This document shows, piece by piece, positions 1 to 7,630 of a DNA stretch of 47,006 nucleotides (position 1 is its first letter; each line of letters starts with the position of its first letter). Where the stretch lies: positions 1 through 47,006 of the forward strand of contig CAKVMD010000009.1 in assembly GCA_934771475.1 (NCBI GenBank), written 5' to 3'. Origin of the DNA: an uncultured Clostridia bacterium. GTDB taxonomy: Bacteria; Bacillota; Clostridia; Christensenellales; UBA1242. The position numbers and the translations under genes were made by a program. The notes below the pieces were generated by a model. That model saw only the letters and a list, made by a program, of their open reading frames with translations, was not told the origin of the DNA and did no database searches.

Positions 1-32
1 ATCTTATCTCCCTAAAATTTTCTCTCACCTTT

Positions 33-61
33 ATTTTATCATTTGTTTTTCCCTTTGTCAA
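33..61 (-). promoter_or_regulatory. Promoter reading off the left edge
   Basis: On the minus strand TTGACA (56-61) is followed after 17 bp by TAAAAT (33-38), then an AGGGAG ribosome site near the edge. The regulated gene lies outside the window. An 8-bp inverted repeat, AGGTGAGA (63-70) and TCTCACCT (23-30), brackets the promoter and may be an operator. Confidence 0.6.
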
Positions 62-210
62 TAGGTGAGAAAAAATACTTATATAAATAAAATACATTTC
101 AAGGCGGAGTGTTAACAATTTGCTTTTTATTTTAAATCAACTCTTTTTGTTGCTGTATAAACAACTCTACATTTGACAGCAGTATCATATTTAATCCTAA
201 AAAAGGCACA

Positions 211-235
211 AAAAAAAGAGGCAATGCCTCTTTTT
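211..235 (-). terminator. Terminator of the 48-aa gene
   Basis: The hairpin AAGAGGCA/TGCCTCTT is flanked by A and T runs, just after the stop codon of the gene at 242-388. Confidence 0.8.
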
Positions 236-241
236 ACAACA

Positions 242-388
242 TTATAATTCAATGCCTCTATCTTCATCAAGTTCTCTTTCAGTGATTGGAGCATGAAGTT
301 TTTTTGTCTTATCGAAATTGATTTCGCTTTTCCCAGCGATAACCATATCTTTGTATTCTTTAATGCTAACTTTAAGTGTAACAGTCAT
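242..388 (-). CDS. 48-aa hypothetical protein
   Basis: This short reading frame encodes 48 residues starting MTVTLKVSIKEYKDMVIAGK and ending RELDEDRGIEL. It has a full expression unit of its own. The promoter is TTTACA-17-TACAAT, a strong AGGAGG site lies 3-4 nt before ATG, and a rho-independent terminator directly follows the stop. The protein is charged, with no membrane segment or Cys motif, and I do not recognise a family. A short beta strand followed by a helix and an acidic tail is plausible. It lies downstream of argS but is probably transcribed independently. Confidence 0.75.
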   Translation of the reverse strand: MTVTLKVSIKEYKDMVIAGKSEINFDKTKKLHAPITERELDEDRGIEL

Positions 389-410
389 GATGTCCTCCTA
401 ACTTGTCCAT

Positions 411-439
411 ATTGTAACACACTTTTTTGAAAATGTAAA
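411..439 (-). promoter_or_regulatory. Promoter of the 48-aa gene
   Basis: TTTACA (434-439), 17-bp spacer, TACAAT (411-416) on the minus strand, ahead of AGGAGG and ATG at 388. Confidence 0.7.
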
Positions 440-457
440 TAGGGTTTTCAAAAATTT

Positions 458-2218
458 TTACATTTTGTTTGGAACTTCAATTCCAAGCACATAAAGCCCC
501 TGTGAGAGTTTTTTCTTAACCAAATTCAAAAGTGCAACATAACTTGCCTTTTTCTCTGCATTCTTCTCGCCAATAACGCTGTGGTTATTGTAGAAAGTAG
601 AAAACGCGCTGGCTAGGTCATACACTGCACTTGCCAAGGTGTTGAGAGACTTTTCTTTATAGCAAATTTCGTATGCTGAGTTAAGGCGCAAAATTGCCTT
701 TACAATCTCGCGTTCCTCTTCATCATACATTTTTATTTTGCCCGCCTCACAATCCACCTTTGAAAGAATTGAATTAATTCTCACAACTGTGTACTGAATA
801 TAAGGTCCAGTTTTACCCTCGAAAGAAACAAACTTGTCAAGGTCAAAAACATAGTCTTTCCCAACATTATTAATAAGGTCGCCAAATTTCATAGCCCCAA
901 CGCCAATTTTGAGCGCGGTATCTCTATCGCTTGGAGCGCCATTTGCGACAAGTTTTTCGGTCGCTTTATCTATCAAAAGATTAATTATATCTTCAAGTTT
1001 AATCGTATCCCCGCTTCTTGTTTTGAAAGGTTTTCCGTCTTTGCCATTCATTGTGCCATAGCCAATGTGGATAAGTTGTTGATTTTCAGGGCTTATACCC
1101 GCCATTTTGCACACTCTGAACACTTGTGTAAAGTGATTTTTTTGTCTTCCATCCACAATGTACTCAATTCTATCCACATTTTTAAACTCTTTATTGCGCA
1201 TTAGGATAGTTGCTATATCAGTGGTGGCGTAAAGCACTGCACCATTATATTTTTTCAAGATTGCTGGTGGCATAGGGGTTTTGTATCTTTGAACCTCGCT
1301 TGGGTCTTTTTTAGGAATTGGAACATTCTCGCCCTCGACTGCGACATCGACAACCATTGCGCCCTCGCTTTCTCTTAAAAGCCCTTTATCTTCGATTATT
1401 TTTAGTGCTGGCTCAATAAATTCATCTGCATCGCTCTCGCCATACCACAAATCGAAGTTTGCGCCAAGTTCGTGATAATGCATTTTAATTTGCTCAACAG
1501 AAACCGCCCTAATCTTTCTATAAATTGTGTAATAAGGCTCTTCTTTTTTTTGTATTTTAAGCGTCCACTCATCAGCAGTCTTTTTAAAATTTTCGTCAAT
1601 ATTTTTCTTGGCGCTCGCTTTTGGATAGACCTCATTTAGCATTTCAAGGGTAAGATTTGGCTCTTTTCCCTCGCCTTTAAAATAGTAATCAAGCAAGCCT
1701 TCTTCATAAAGCCCCAGTTCTGTAAGCCCCATTTGAAGTCCCCAATCACCGAGGTGAACATCGCTGATAACCTCTTCTCCAAGGGTGGTGTAAAGGCGTT
1801 TCAAACTTTCCCCTATGATTGGAGAACGCAAATGCCCCACATGGAGCGCTTTTGCAACATTTGCTCCGCCATAATCAAGAATAACTCTTCCGCCCTTATG
1901 CTTTTTATCGAGCCCTCCGTTTTCGTCTTTAAGAAATTGCTGGGCAGTAAGGGCAAGTTTTTCATCGGTTAGTGAAATATTTATAAATGCTGGCTTTGCA
2001 ACCTCAAAAACAAAATCCTTATTTTGAGTAATATGGGCGATAATCTCGCTTGCTAGTTCAAAAGGATTTTTGCCATACTTTTTCGCGAGAGCAAAACATC
2101 CATTGCTTTGAAAATCACAAAGGTTTGGCATTCCAGAGAAAACGACAGAAAGCCTGTCTTGAACTCCTGCCTTTTTTGCCCCCTCGTTTAAAAGTTCCTC
2201 TATTTCTTGTATAATCAT
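458..2218 (-). CDS. argS: Arginyl-tRNA synthetase
   Basis: Class I aminoacyl-tRNA synthetase that charges tRNA-Arg in the cytoplasm. The 586 residues match the family length. An N-terminal Add-1 domain covers about residues 1-110. The HIGH-type signature follows as HVGHLRS (about residue 124), then the Rossmann core with YKTPMPPAILKKYNGAVLY and YIVDGRQKNHF. The helical anticodon-binding DALR domain ends in YVLGIEVPNKM. It is the last gene of a dnaX-ybaB-recR-argS run, 13 bp after recR, so probably co-transcribed. No clear terminator was seen after the stop. Confidence 0.97.
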   Translation of the reverse strand: MIIQEIEELLNEGAKKAGVQDRLSVVFSGMPNLCDFQSNGCFALAKKYGKNPFELASEIIAHITQNKDFVFEVAKPAFINISLTDEKLALTAQQFLKDENGGLDKKHKGGRVILDYGGANVAKALHVGHLRSPIIGESLKRLYTTLGEEVISDVHLGDWGLQMGLTELGLYEEGLLDYYFKGEGKEPNLTLEMLNEVYPKASAKKNIDENFKKTADEWTLKIQKKEEPYYTIYRKIRAVSVEQIKMHYHELGANFDLWYGESDADEFIEPALKIIEDKGLLRESEGAMVVDVAVEGENVPIPKKDPSEVQRYKTPMPPAILKKYNGAVLYATTDIATILMRNKEFKNVDRIEYIVDGRQKNHFTQVFRVCKMAGISPENQQLIHIGYGTMNGKDGKPFKTRSGDTIKLEDIINLLIDKATEKLVANGAPSDRDTALKIGVGAMKFGDLINNVGKDYVFDLDKFVSFEGKTGPYIQYTVVRINSILSKVDCEAGKIKMYDEEEREIVKAILRLNSAYEICYKEKSLNTLASAVYDLASAFSTFYNNHSVIGEKNAEKKASYVALLNLVKKKLSQGLYVLGIEVPNKM

Positions 2219-2231
2219 TTTTCCCTCTAAA

Positions 2232-2822
2232 TCAATCTATATCTCTTCTTGCTTCAAGCGCTTTGGAAAGTGTTACTTCATCCGCATATTCAAGGTCGCT
2301 ACCCATGGAAATTCCTTGGGCAATCCTTGTTACCTTAACGCCAAGAGGTTTAAGTATCTTTGCAATATACATTGCTGTTGCATCCCCCTCAACATCAGGA
2401 TTGGTTGCCATAATAACCTCGCCTACCTTATCTTCTTGCACGCGCGATAAAAGTTCCTTAATTTTTATATCGTTTGGCCCGCGGTGTTCAAGTGGGCTAA
2501 TTGTTCCAAAAAGCACATGATAAACGCCGTCATAAGTTTTAACTTTTTCCATTGCGAGTATATCTTTTGGTTGAGCCACAACGCAAACAAGTTTTCTGTT
2601 TCTCGTTTTGCAAATTGAGCAAACCTCTTGGTCGGTGAAGTTTCCACAAACCTTGCAAAAACCAATCTTTGCTTTTGCTTCCTTTATTGCGTCAGCAAAC
2701 CGTTCAGCCCTCTCAGTCTTGCCCTCAATAATAGAAAAAGCATAGCGTTGTGCTGTTTTATAGCCAACGCCCGGAAGAGTCCTAAACTGGTCAATAAGTT
2801 TTTCAATAATATCGTCTTGCAT
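2232..2822 (-). CDS. recR: Recombination mediator RecR
   Basis: RecR works with RecO (and RecF, present at 27.1 kb) to load RecA on gapped DNA. The 196 residues show the family order: an N-terminal helix-hairpin-helix (LPGVGYKTAQRYAF), a zinc finger with four Cys (CKVCGNFTDQEVCSIC), a Toprim domain (VCVVAQPKDILAMEK to VIMATNPDVEGDATAMYI) and the C-terminal VTRIAQGISMGSDLEYAD segment. The start codon overlaps the ybaB stop (TAATG), indicating translational coupling. The segment usually reading DGIGP is EHRGP here, a modest variation. Confidence 0.97.
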   Translation of the reverse strand: MQDDIIEKLIDQFRTLPGVGYKTAQRYAFSIIEGKTERAERFADAIKEAKAKIGFCKVCGNFTDQEVCSICKTRNRKLVCVVAQPKDILAMEKVKTYDGVYHVLFGTISPLEHRGPNDIKIKELLSRVQEDKVGEVIMATNPDVEGDATAMYIAKILKPLGVKVTRIAQGISMGSDLEYADEVTLSKALEARRDID

Positions 2823-3148
2823 TACATCATTCCTGGAATAGAAGGCATAGCCTCTTTCTCTTTTCTAGCAATTTGTCCAAGTGCGTCATTAACTGCTGAG
2901 ATGATAAGGTCTTCAAGCATTTCGACATCGTCTGGGTCGACAACTTCTTTTTTGATAGTAACTGATTTGAGGGTTCTGTTTCCGCTCATCTTAACCTCAA
3001 CCATTCCACCACCAACAGATGAAGTGAATTCTGTGTTATCAAGTTCCTCTTTGGCTCTTGCCATATCTTCCTGCATTTTTTGTGCTTGGCGCATGAGTTG
3101 ATTTAAGTTTGCTCCTCCGCCAAATCCTCCAAAGTTTCCGTATGCCAT
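2822..3148 (-). CDS. ybaB: YbaB/EbfC nucleoid-associated protein
   Basis: Small DNA-binding protein of 108 residues. A Gly-rich N-terminus (MAYGNFGGFGGG) precedes a helical region (LMRQAQKMQEDMARAKEEL) and a beta-rich core (GGGMVEVKMSGN, VDPDDVEMLEDLI). The family binds DNA as a tweezer-like dimer. The order dnaX-ybaB-recR is conserved across many bacteria. The start lies 1 nt after the tau stop codon, with AAGGAG inside the tau coding end, so translation should be coupled to tau. Confidence 0.95.
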   Translation of the reverse strand: MAYGNFGGFGGGANLNQLMRQAQKMQEDMARAKEELDNTEFTSSVGGGMVEVKMSGNRTLKSVTIKKEVVDPDDVEMLEDLIISAVNDALGQIARKEKEAMPSIPGMM

Positions 3149-3149
3149 A

Positions 3150-3494
3150 TTAAATAACTCCTTTTATAATAAGTTTGTCTCCAAAAGTCTTTTTAAGAGT
3201 TTGCAAATCCTCCTCTTCTTGCGACTTTTCCTCAACTTTTATATTGACCTTTACATTTAGGTCTAACCCTTGCCAGCGAAGCGCATTTTCAATTTCGCGC
3301 CGTCCGTCTTGAAGTAAGCCCACAAGCATACCGTCATAGACATTGATAACAAGGCTGTCATTTTGCAGTTCAACATCGGTAATATCCCCGCAAGCCACGT
3401 GCAGAGCAATCTGGTGATGCTCTTTTAGAAACAAGACCACCTTTCCCCAAACCGTTTTTGCCGATAATTTTTGATTAACCGCTGTTATTTTCAG
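3150..3494 (-). CDS. dnaX: DnaX tau-specific C-terminal region (-1 frame)
   Basis: This frame is open from the A9 run (3495-3503) to a stop 1 nt before ybaB. It has no good start of its own: GTG at 3440 has no clear ribosome site and lies inside a domain. Read by a -1 shift from dnaX it gives KLKITAVNQKLSAKTVWGK and onward, closely resembling the DnaX C-terminal domain that contacts the polymerase (VWGKVVLFLKEHHQIALH). Tau would be 484 aa. An extra A in the run (A10) would also restore one frame, so an assembly indel is the alternative. A separately translated protein is unlikely. Confidence 0.8.
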   Translation of the reverse strand: MKITAVNQKLSAKTVWGKVVLFLKEHHQIALHVACGDITDVELQNDSLVINVYDGMLVGLLQDGRREIENALRWQGLDLNVKVNIKVEEKSQEEEDLQTLKKTFGDKLIIKGVI

Positions 3495-4603
3495 TTTTTT
3501 TTTGTTTCTTCGCTGTTAAGTCCGCTCATTGCAGAGAGGGATAGCGTTTCAAGTAACAATCTTGGTGAGAGTGTGTAGCGAAGTTCATTTTCTGCTCCAC
3601 CAAAAATTTGCATATATGAGATAAGTTCTTTTTCGTTAAACTTTTCCGCTTGCGCAACTGTTTTTGCAAGTGCGTCATCTGGAAGAGATAATATCTCATT
3701 AGGGTTAGAGCAAGACTTTGCGACAAGTAGCGCCCGCGCGTGCTTTGCAAGTTCCTTCACAAAAACTGGAAGATTTTTCCCGCTTTTGTCAATCTCACTT
3801 ATCAGCGTGAGTATTCCGCCAGCATCGCGGTCTCTTAATTTATCAAAGTAGTCTATCATAAGGTCGTAGTCGGTTCTTCCAAGAACTTTCATAACCTCTT
3901 CCTTGGTGATTTTTCCATTTGAGTAAGCAACCACACAATCTGCAATAGAAAGTGTATCTCTTACGCTTCCCTCGCCAGCAACTGCAATAAGTTTAAGCGC
4001 ATCGCTGTCATACTCTATCTCTTCACTATCAAGCACTTTTTCAAGTAGCGCGGTCAGTTTGTCAACTCCCACAAGTCTAAAATCAAACCTTGTGCAACGA
4101 GATAAGATGGTTGCTGGAAGTTTATGAGGCTCGGTTGTTGCAAGAATAAAAATAACATGGGCTGGTGGCTCTTCAAGTGTTTTTAAAAGAGCATTGAAAG
4201 CCGAATCTGTCAGCATATGAACTTCATCTATGATATATACCTTATATCTTGCCCCAACAGGCATGAATTTCACTTTCTCGCGGATTTCTCTGACATCGTC
4301 AACGCGGTTGTTTGACGCGGCGTCTATTTCAATAACATTTATATCGTTTTGTTTTTCAAGATTTTTACAAACTTCGCATTCTCCGCAAGGCGAACCATTC
4401 TCGTTATGCAAGCAATTTACAGCCTTAGCGAAAATTCTTGCAACAGAAGTTTTTCCAATTCCCCTTGAACCCGTAAAAAGATATGCATGACTTTTTTTAT
4501 CACACATAATTTGATTTTGAAGGGCTTTTGTAATATGCTCTTGTCCAATAACCTCTTCAAAGGTTTTAGGACGATATTTGCGATACAATGCGAGATGTTC
4601 CAT
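3491..4603 (-). CDS. dnaX: DNA polymerase III subunit gamma (zero frame of dnaX)
   Basis: AAA+ subunit of the clamp loader that places the beta clamp (dnaN, 30.2 kb). The 370 residues show Walker A GSRGIGKTSVAR (about 45-56), four zinc-binding Cys in CLHNENGSPCGECEVCKN, Walker B YIIDEVHML, and sensor 1 LATTEPHKLPATILSRC with the SRC arginine finger. The zero frame stops at TGA directly after nine A (3495-3503), giving a gamma-like product. The C-terminal domain is encoded in the -1 frame. In E. coli zero frame gives tau and the shift gives gamma, so the logic is reversed here. First gene of its operon, with its own promoter and a GGAG ribosome site. Confidence 0.95.
   Translation of the reverse strand: MEHLALYRKYRPKTFEEVIGQEHITKALQNQIMCDKKSHAYLFTGSRGIGKTSVARIFAKAVNCLHNENGSPCGECEVCKNLEKQNDINVIEIDAASNNRVDDVREIREKVKFMPVGARYKVYIIDEVHMLTDSAFNALLKTLEEPPAHVIFILATTEPHKLPATILSRCTRFDFRLVGVDKLTALLEKVLDSEEIEYDSDALKLIAVAGEGSVRDTLSIADCVVAYSNGKITKEEVMKVLGRTDYDLMIDYFDKLRDRDAGGILTLISEIDKSGKNLPVFVKELAKHARALLVAKSCSNPNEILSLPDDALAKTVAQAEKFNEKELISYMQIFGGAENELRYTLSPRLLLETLSLSAMSGLNSEETKKN
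3495..3503 (-). promoter_or_regulatory. dnaX: A9 slippery run in dnaX
   Basis: The coding strand reads ACA AAA AAA AAC TGA in zero frame. The nine A fit both ribosomal -1 slippage (A AAA AAC type) and polymerase slippage, as known for Thermus dnaX. No strong downstream stem-loop is evident. Confidence 0.65.
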
Positions 4604-4619
4604 ATTTTCTCCTGCTTAA

Positions 4620-4648
4620 ATTATACAAAACATTTTACCTTTTGGCAA
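4620..4648 (-). promoter_or_regulatory. dnaX operon promoter
   Basis: TTGCCA (4643-4648), 17-bp spacer, TATAAT (4620-4625). The expected start near 4613 leaves only about a 10-nt leader carrying AGGAG. Confidence 0.8.
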
Positions 4649-4651
4649 CAA

Positions 4652-4676
4652 AAAAATCGGTTTAACCCCGATTTTT
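4652..4676 (-). terminator. Terminator of pgk-tpiA
   Basis: The stem AAAAATCGG/CCGATTTTT, followed by T on the minus strand, lies 7 nt after the tpiA stop and abuts the dnaX -35 box. Confidence 0.85.
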
Positions 4677-4682
4677 CTCTTT

Positions 4683-5438
4683 TTATCCCTCTTTTACAGG
4701 CAAGGCCTTTGCAATCTTGACAAGATTTTCACATTTTAACGCACTATTGCCAATCAAAATGCCGTCAAGAAGAGAAATTTTGCTCACCAAAGAAATGTTC
4801 TTTTCGTTTAAACTTCCTCCATAAACAACATTGATTTTTTCGCCTGCTTCAATCGAAAAGTCATCTGCAATAACCTTTCTAATTGCGCTTACTGCCTTTT
4901 CAATTTCTTTCGCAGTCGGCATAGTCCCCGTGCCAACCGCCCAAACAGGTTCATAGGCTATAACAATGTTTTCAAGTTCGTTTTCATAAAGACCTTTAAG
5001 CGCCTCTTCAATTTGAGACTGCAAACTTTCACGCCCTTTAAGCGTGTTTCTTTCAGTTAGAGTTTCTCCCACACAGAGCACAACTTCCAACCCGTTTTTA
5101 AGGGCGAGTTTGATTTTTTTGTTTATTGTGCGACTGGTCTCCTTATACTTTGTTCTTCTTTCATAATGTCCAACAAGAACACTTTGCACTCCAACATCTT
5201 TGAGCATACTGGCAGAAATTTCGCCAGTGTTTTCGCCAACTTCTTCTTCACAAAGATTTTGCGCGCCAATCTTTATGTTTCCGCCCTCTGTCAAAAATCT
5301 TCCCAGTGCAAGGCTGGTAAATGGAAGCATAAAGGTAAACTCATGCTTCATTTTTTCTGCAAGAGGCACAAACTCGTAAAAATATCTTTTAATCTCGCTA
5401 GAGGTTTTGTTCATTTTGAAATTTGCATAAATTTTCAT
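4683..5438 (-). CDS. tpiA: Triosephosphate isomerase
   Basis: Glycolytic TIM-barrel enzyme interconverting dihydroxyacetone phosphate and glyceraldehyde 3-phosphate. With the start at MKIYANFKMNK (AGGAG 7 nt upstream) the protein has 251 residues. The catalytic Asn-Lys (NFKMNK), His (VGHYERR) and Glu (AYEPVWAVGTG) are present, as is the phosphate-binding YGGSLNEKN. The loop that is normally GHSERR has Tyr in place of Ser. The start overlaps the pgk stop (ATGA), so the two are translationally coupled. Confidence 0.96.
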   Translation of the reverse strand: MKIYANFKMNKTSSEIKRYFYEFVPLAEKMKHEFTFMLPFTSLALGRFLTEGGNIKIGAQNLCEEEVGENTGEISASMLKDVGVQSVLVGHYERRTKYKETSRTINKKIKLALKNGLEVVLCVGETLTERNTLKGRESLQSQIEEALKGLYENELENIVIAYEPVWAVGTGTMPTAKEIEKAVSAIRKVIADDFSIEAGEKINVVYGGSLNEKNISLVSKISLLDGILIGNSALKCENLVKIAKALPVKEG

Positions 5439-6616
5439 ATACTTCTCTCCTGTAACACATCTACGCAAGGAAGTGAACCTTTTTCTATAAATTCAAGCGT
5501 TGCACCGCCACCCGTTGAAATATAATCTATCTTATGGGCAAGGTCAAGTTGGTTTATTGCAGAAGCAGTATCTCCGCCACCAACTATTGTATGCCCTTTG
5601 CAAGAAGCAACTGCTTTGGCAACAGCCACTGTTCCGTCAGCGAATTGTGCATCTTCAAACTTTCCGACTGGGCCATTCCAGAAAACTGTTTTAGCGCCTT
5701 TAATAGCGCGTGCAAAAACCCTTGCAGTTTCATCACCGATATCGTATCCGACCAAATCACCAGTTAGTTTTCTAACTTGATAAATATTGCCCGACTTTTC
5801 TCTTTTTTTCATGCACACATGGTCGATTGGAAGCAAAATTTTCTTCCCTTGCTCGTAAGCCTTATTTAAAATCTCTTTTGCCTTAGGCAAACTTTCATCA
5901 TCGCAAATGCTAGAACCTATTGTTTCACCTTTCGCTTTCAAGAAAGTGTATGCCATTGCCCCACCAATGATAAGCGTATCTGCCTTATCTATAAGAGCAC
6001 TAAGCACTGGGAGTTTATCTTTAACTTTGGCTCCTCCAATTATTGCAACAAAAGGTCGTTCGGGCTCAGATAACAGCGCAGAAAGTTCTTTAAGTTCTCT
6101 TTCCATCAAAAAGCCTGTCGCGTTTGGCAAAATAGTCGCAAGCCCATAGGTCGTAACATTTTCTCTATGAGCAGATGCAAACGCGTCATTAACATATATA
6201 TCACCATAAGAAGCAATCTCGCGGGCGAAATTTTTGTCGTTTGAGGTTTCTTCTTCATAAAAACGGACATTTTCAAGCAAAAGCACATTGCCATCTTTCA
6301 AAACAGCAATTCTATCTTTAACCTCTTGCCCAATAACCTTATTACAGAAATCAACATTGCAAGTGAGTTTTTTCATCAAAAATAAAGCAACTGGCCAAAG
6401 GGACTTTTTAAGTTCGAAGCCGTTAGGTCTGCCAAGGTGGCTTAACAAAACAATTCTTGCCCCTTGCTTAGACAGGTATCTTATAGTTGGAAGTTCGGCA
6501 AGTATTCGGGTGTAGTCCATTATTCTGCCATTGTCATCCATTGGCACATTAAAGTCAACTCTTAAAAGGACAACTTTACCTTTAAGCCCAGTGAGGTCTT
6601 TTATAGTTCGTTTCAT
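5435..6616 (-). CDS. pgk: Phosphoglycerate kinase
   Basis: Makes ATP from 1,3-bisphosphoglycerate in glycolysis. The chosen ATG follows AGGAGGAG and gives 393 residues starting MKRTIKDL. An upstream in-frame extension is not family-like. Visible motifs are LLRVDFNVPMDD (N-domain signature), LLSHLGRPNG, LLENVRFYEEE, AIIGGAKVKDKLPVL, FWNGPVGKFE and the C-terminal VGGGDTASAI/ISTGGGATLEFIEKG. It heads the pgk-tpiA pair, 47 bp after dusB. A read-through transcript from dusB is possible. Confidence 0.97.
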   Translation of the reverse strand: MKRTIKDLTGLKGKVVLLRVDFNVPMDDNGRIMDYTRILAELPTIRYLSKQGARIVLLSHLGRPNGFELKKSLWPVALFLMKKLTCNVDFCNKVIGQEVKDRIAVLKDGNVLLLENVRFYEEETSNDKNFAREIASYGDIYVNDAFASAHRENVTTYGLATILPNATGFLMERELKELSALLSEPERPFVAIIGGAKVKDKLPVLSALIDKADTLIIGGAMAYTFLKAKGETIGSSICDDESLPKAKEILNKAYEQGKKILLPIDHVCMKKREKSGNIYQVRKLTGDLVGYDIGDETARVFARAIKGAKTVFWNGPVGKFEDAQFADGTVAVAKAVASCKGHTIVGGGDTASAINQLDLAHKIDYISTGGGATLEFIEKGSLPCVDVLQERSI

Positions 6617-6662
6617 AACTCCTCCTAACAAAAGTTTACACATTTTAGTTGAAAATTCAAAA

Positions 6663-7595
6663 TCATTTGCGGGCGGTTGAAAATAATTCTTGCAAAATTT
6701 GTAGGCTTTCGTCCACGCTTGGGCTTGTGGCAAGGGCAAGCCTTATCTCGCTTGCGCATGGAACAGAAGAAACATACCACAAAAAGTGCTTGCGCATATA
6801 GAGCGTCAGCCAACTTTCTTCATAGTGCTGGCGCAAAATTTCAACATGCTTTTTTGCAACTTCATAAATGTTGACGCGGGCATCCTTTCCCAAAAGTTCG
6901 CTGAAAATCCAAGGCTTTCCTTGCGCGCCTCTACCAACCATAACAGCGTCCACGCCGGTGGAGAGCATATCTTTGTACGAAGCAAGGTCGACCACATCTC
7001 CATTCCCAATAACCGGAATATGAAGGGCGCTTTTTAGCGATGCAATCGCGTCAAGGTTGGCTTTACCACTATAACCTTGCGTTGCAAGCCTGCCATGCAG
7101 ACAAACCGCCTTCGCCCCAGACTCCTCACACATCCTGCCAAAGTCAAGATAGTTTTCTTTTTCAAAGCCTAATCGAAATTTGACCGTAACAGGCTTTTTT
7201 GACTCTTCCACGCAAGCTGAAATGATTTTACTTGCAAGGGGCAAATCTTTCATAAGCGCGCTACCCTCGCCATTTTTAACTATTTTTGGTGCTGGGCATC
7301 CCATGTTTATATCAATTATGTCGTATTTATCAAGCATTGGCAAAGAGAGCGACTCTCTCATGATTTCGCTCTCATGACCAAAAATCTGCCCCACCTTGAT
7401 TTTTTCTTCTGGCGCGGTTATGGTCATAAGTTCGGTCTTTTTAGGGTTATGTAACATTGCCCTACAAGAGAGCATTTCGCTATAAGTCGCATCCGCGCCA
7501 AAAGAAGATGCAAGTGCTCTAAAACCCACATCGCTCACTCCCGCCATAGGAGCCAAAAGTAAATTATTGTTAAAATCTATATTTTCAATTTTCAT
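6663..7595 (-). CDS. dusB: tRNA-dihydrouridine synthase (DusB type)
   Basis: FMN-dependent reductase that forms dihydrouridine in tRNA. The 310 residues begin MKIENIDFNNNLLLAPMAGVS, the usual N-terminal strand. Family landmarks are DINMGCPAPKIVKNGEGSAL with the active-site Cys, VKFRLGF, the His of CLHGR, VIGNGDV and VMVGRGAQGKPWIF. There is no Shine-Dalgarno sequence. A promoter (TTGGAA-17-TATCAT) ends exactly 6 nt before ATG, predicting a leaderless mRNA. That promoter overlaps the 3' end of the upstream flippase gene. Confidence 0.95.
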   Translation of the reverse strand: MKIENIDFNNNLLLAPMAGVSDVGFRALASSFGADATYSEMLSCRAMLHNPKKTELMTITAPEEKIKVGQIFGHESEIMRESLSLPMLDKYDIIDINMGCPAPKIVKNGEGSALMKDLPLASKIISACVEESKKPVTVKFRLGFEKENYLDFGRMCEESGAKAVCLHGRLATQGYSGKANLDAIASLKSALHIPVIGNGDVVDLASYKDMLSTGVDAVMVGRGAQGKPWIFSELLGKDARVNIYEVAKKHVEILRQHYEESWLTLYMRKHFLWYVSSVPCASEIRLALATSPSVDESLQILQELFSTARK

Positions 7596-7601
7596 AGATA
7601 T

Positions 7602-7630
7602 ATGATAGCAAGAATTTTTCAGTTTTCCAA
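7602..7630 (-). promoter_or_regulatory. dusB promoter, leaderless geometry
   Basis: TTGGAA (7625-7630), 17-bp spacer, TATCAT (7602-7607) preceded by TGC (extended -10), then 6 nt to ATG. Confidence 0.65.

Noticed and set aside
424..460. argS terminator (TTTTTGAAAA/TTTTCAAAAA)
   Set aside because: The stem is only A/T plus one pair and is followed on the minus strand by A residues, not T.
3150..3440. Independent 96-aa gene between dnaX and ybaB
   Set aside because: It matches the DnaX C-terminal domain, the frame stays open back to the A9 run, and its GTG lies within the conserved domain.
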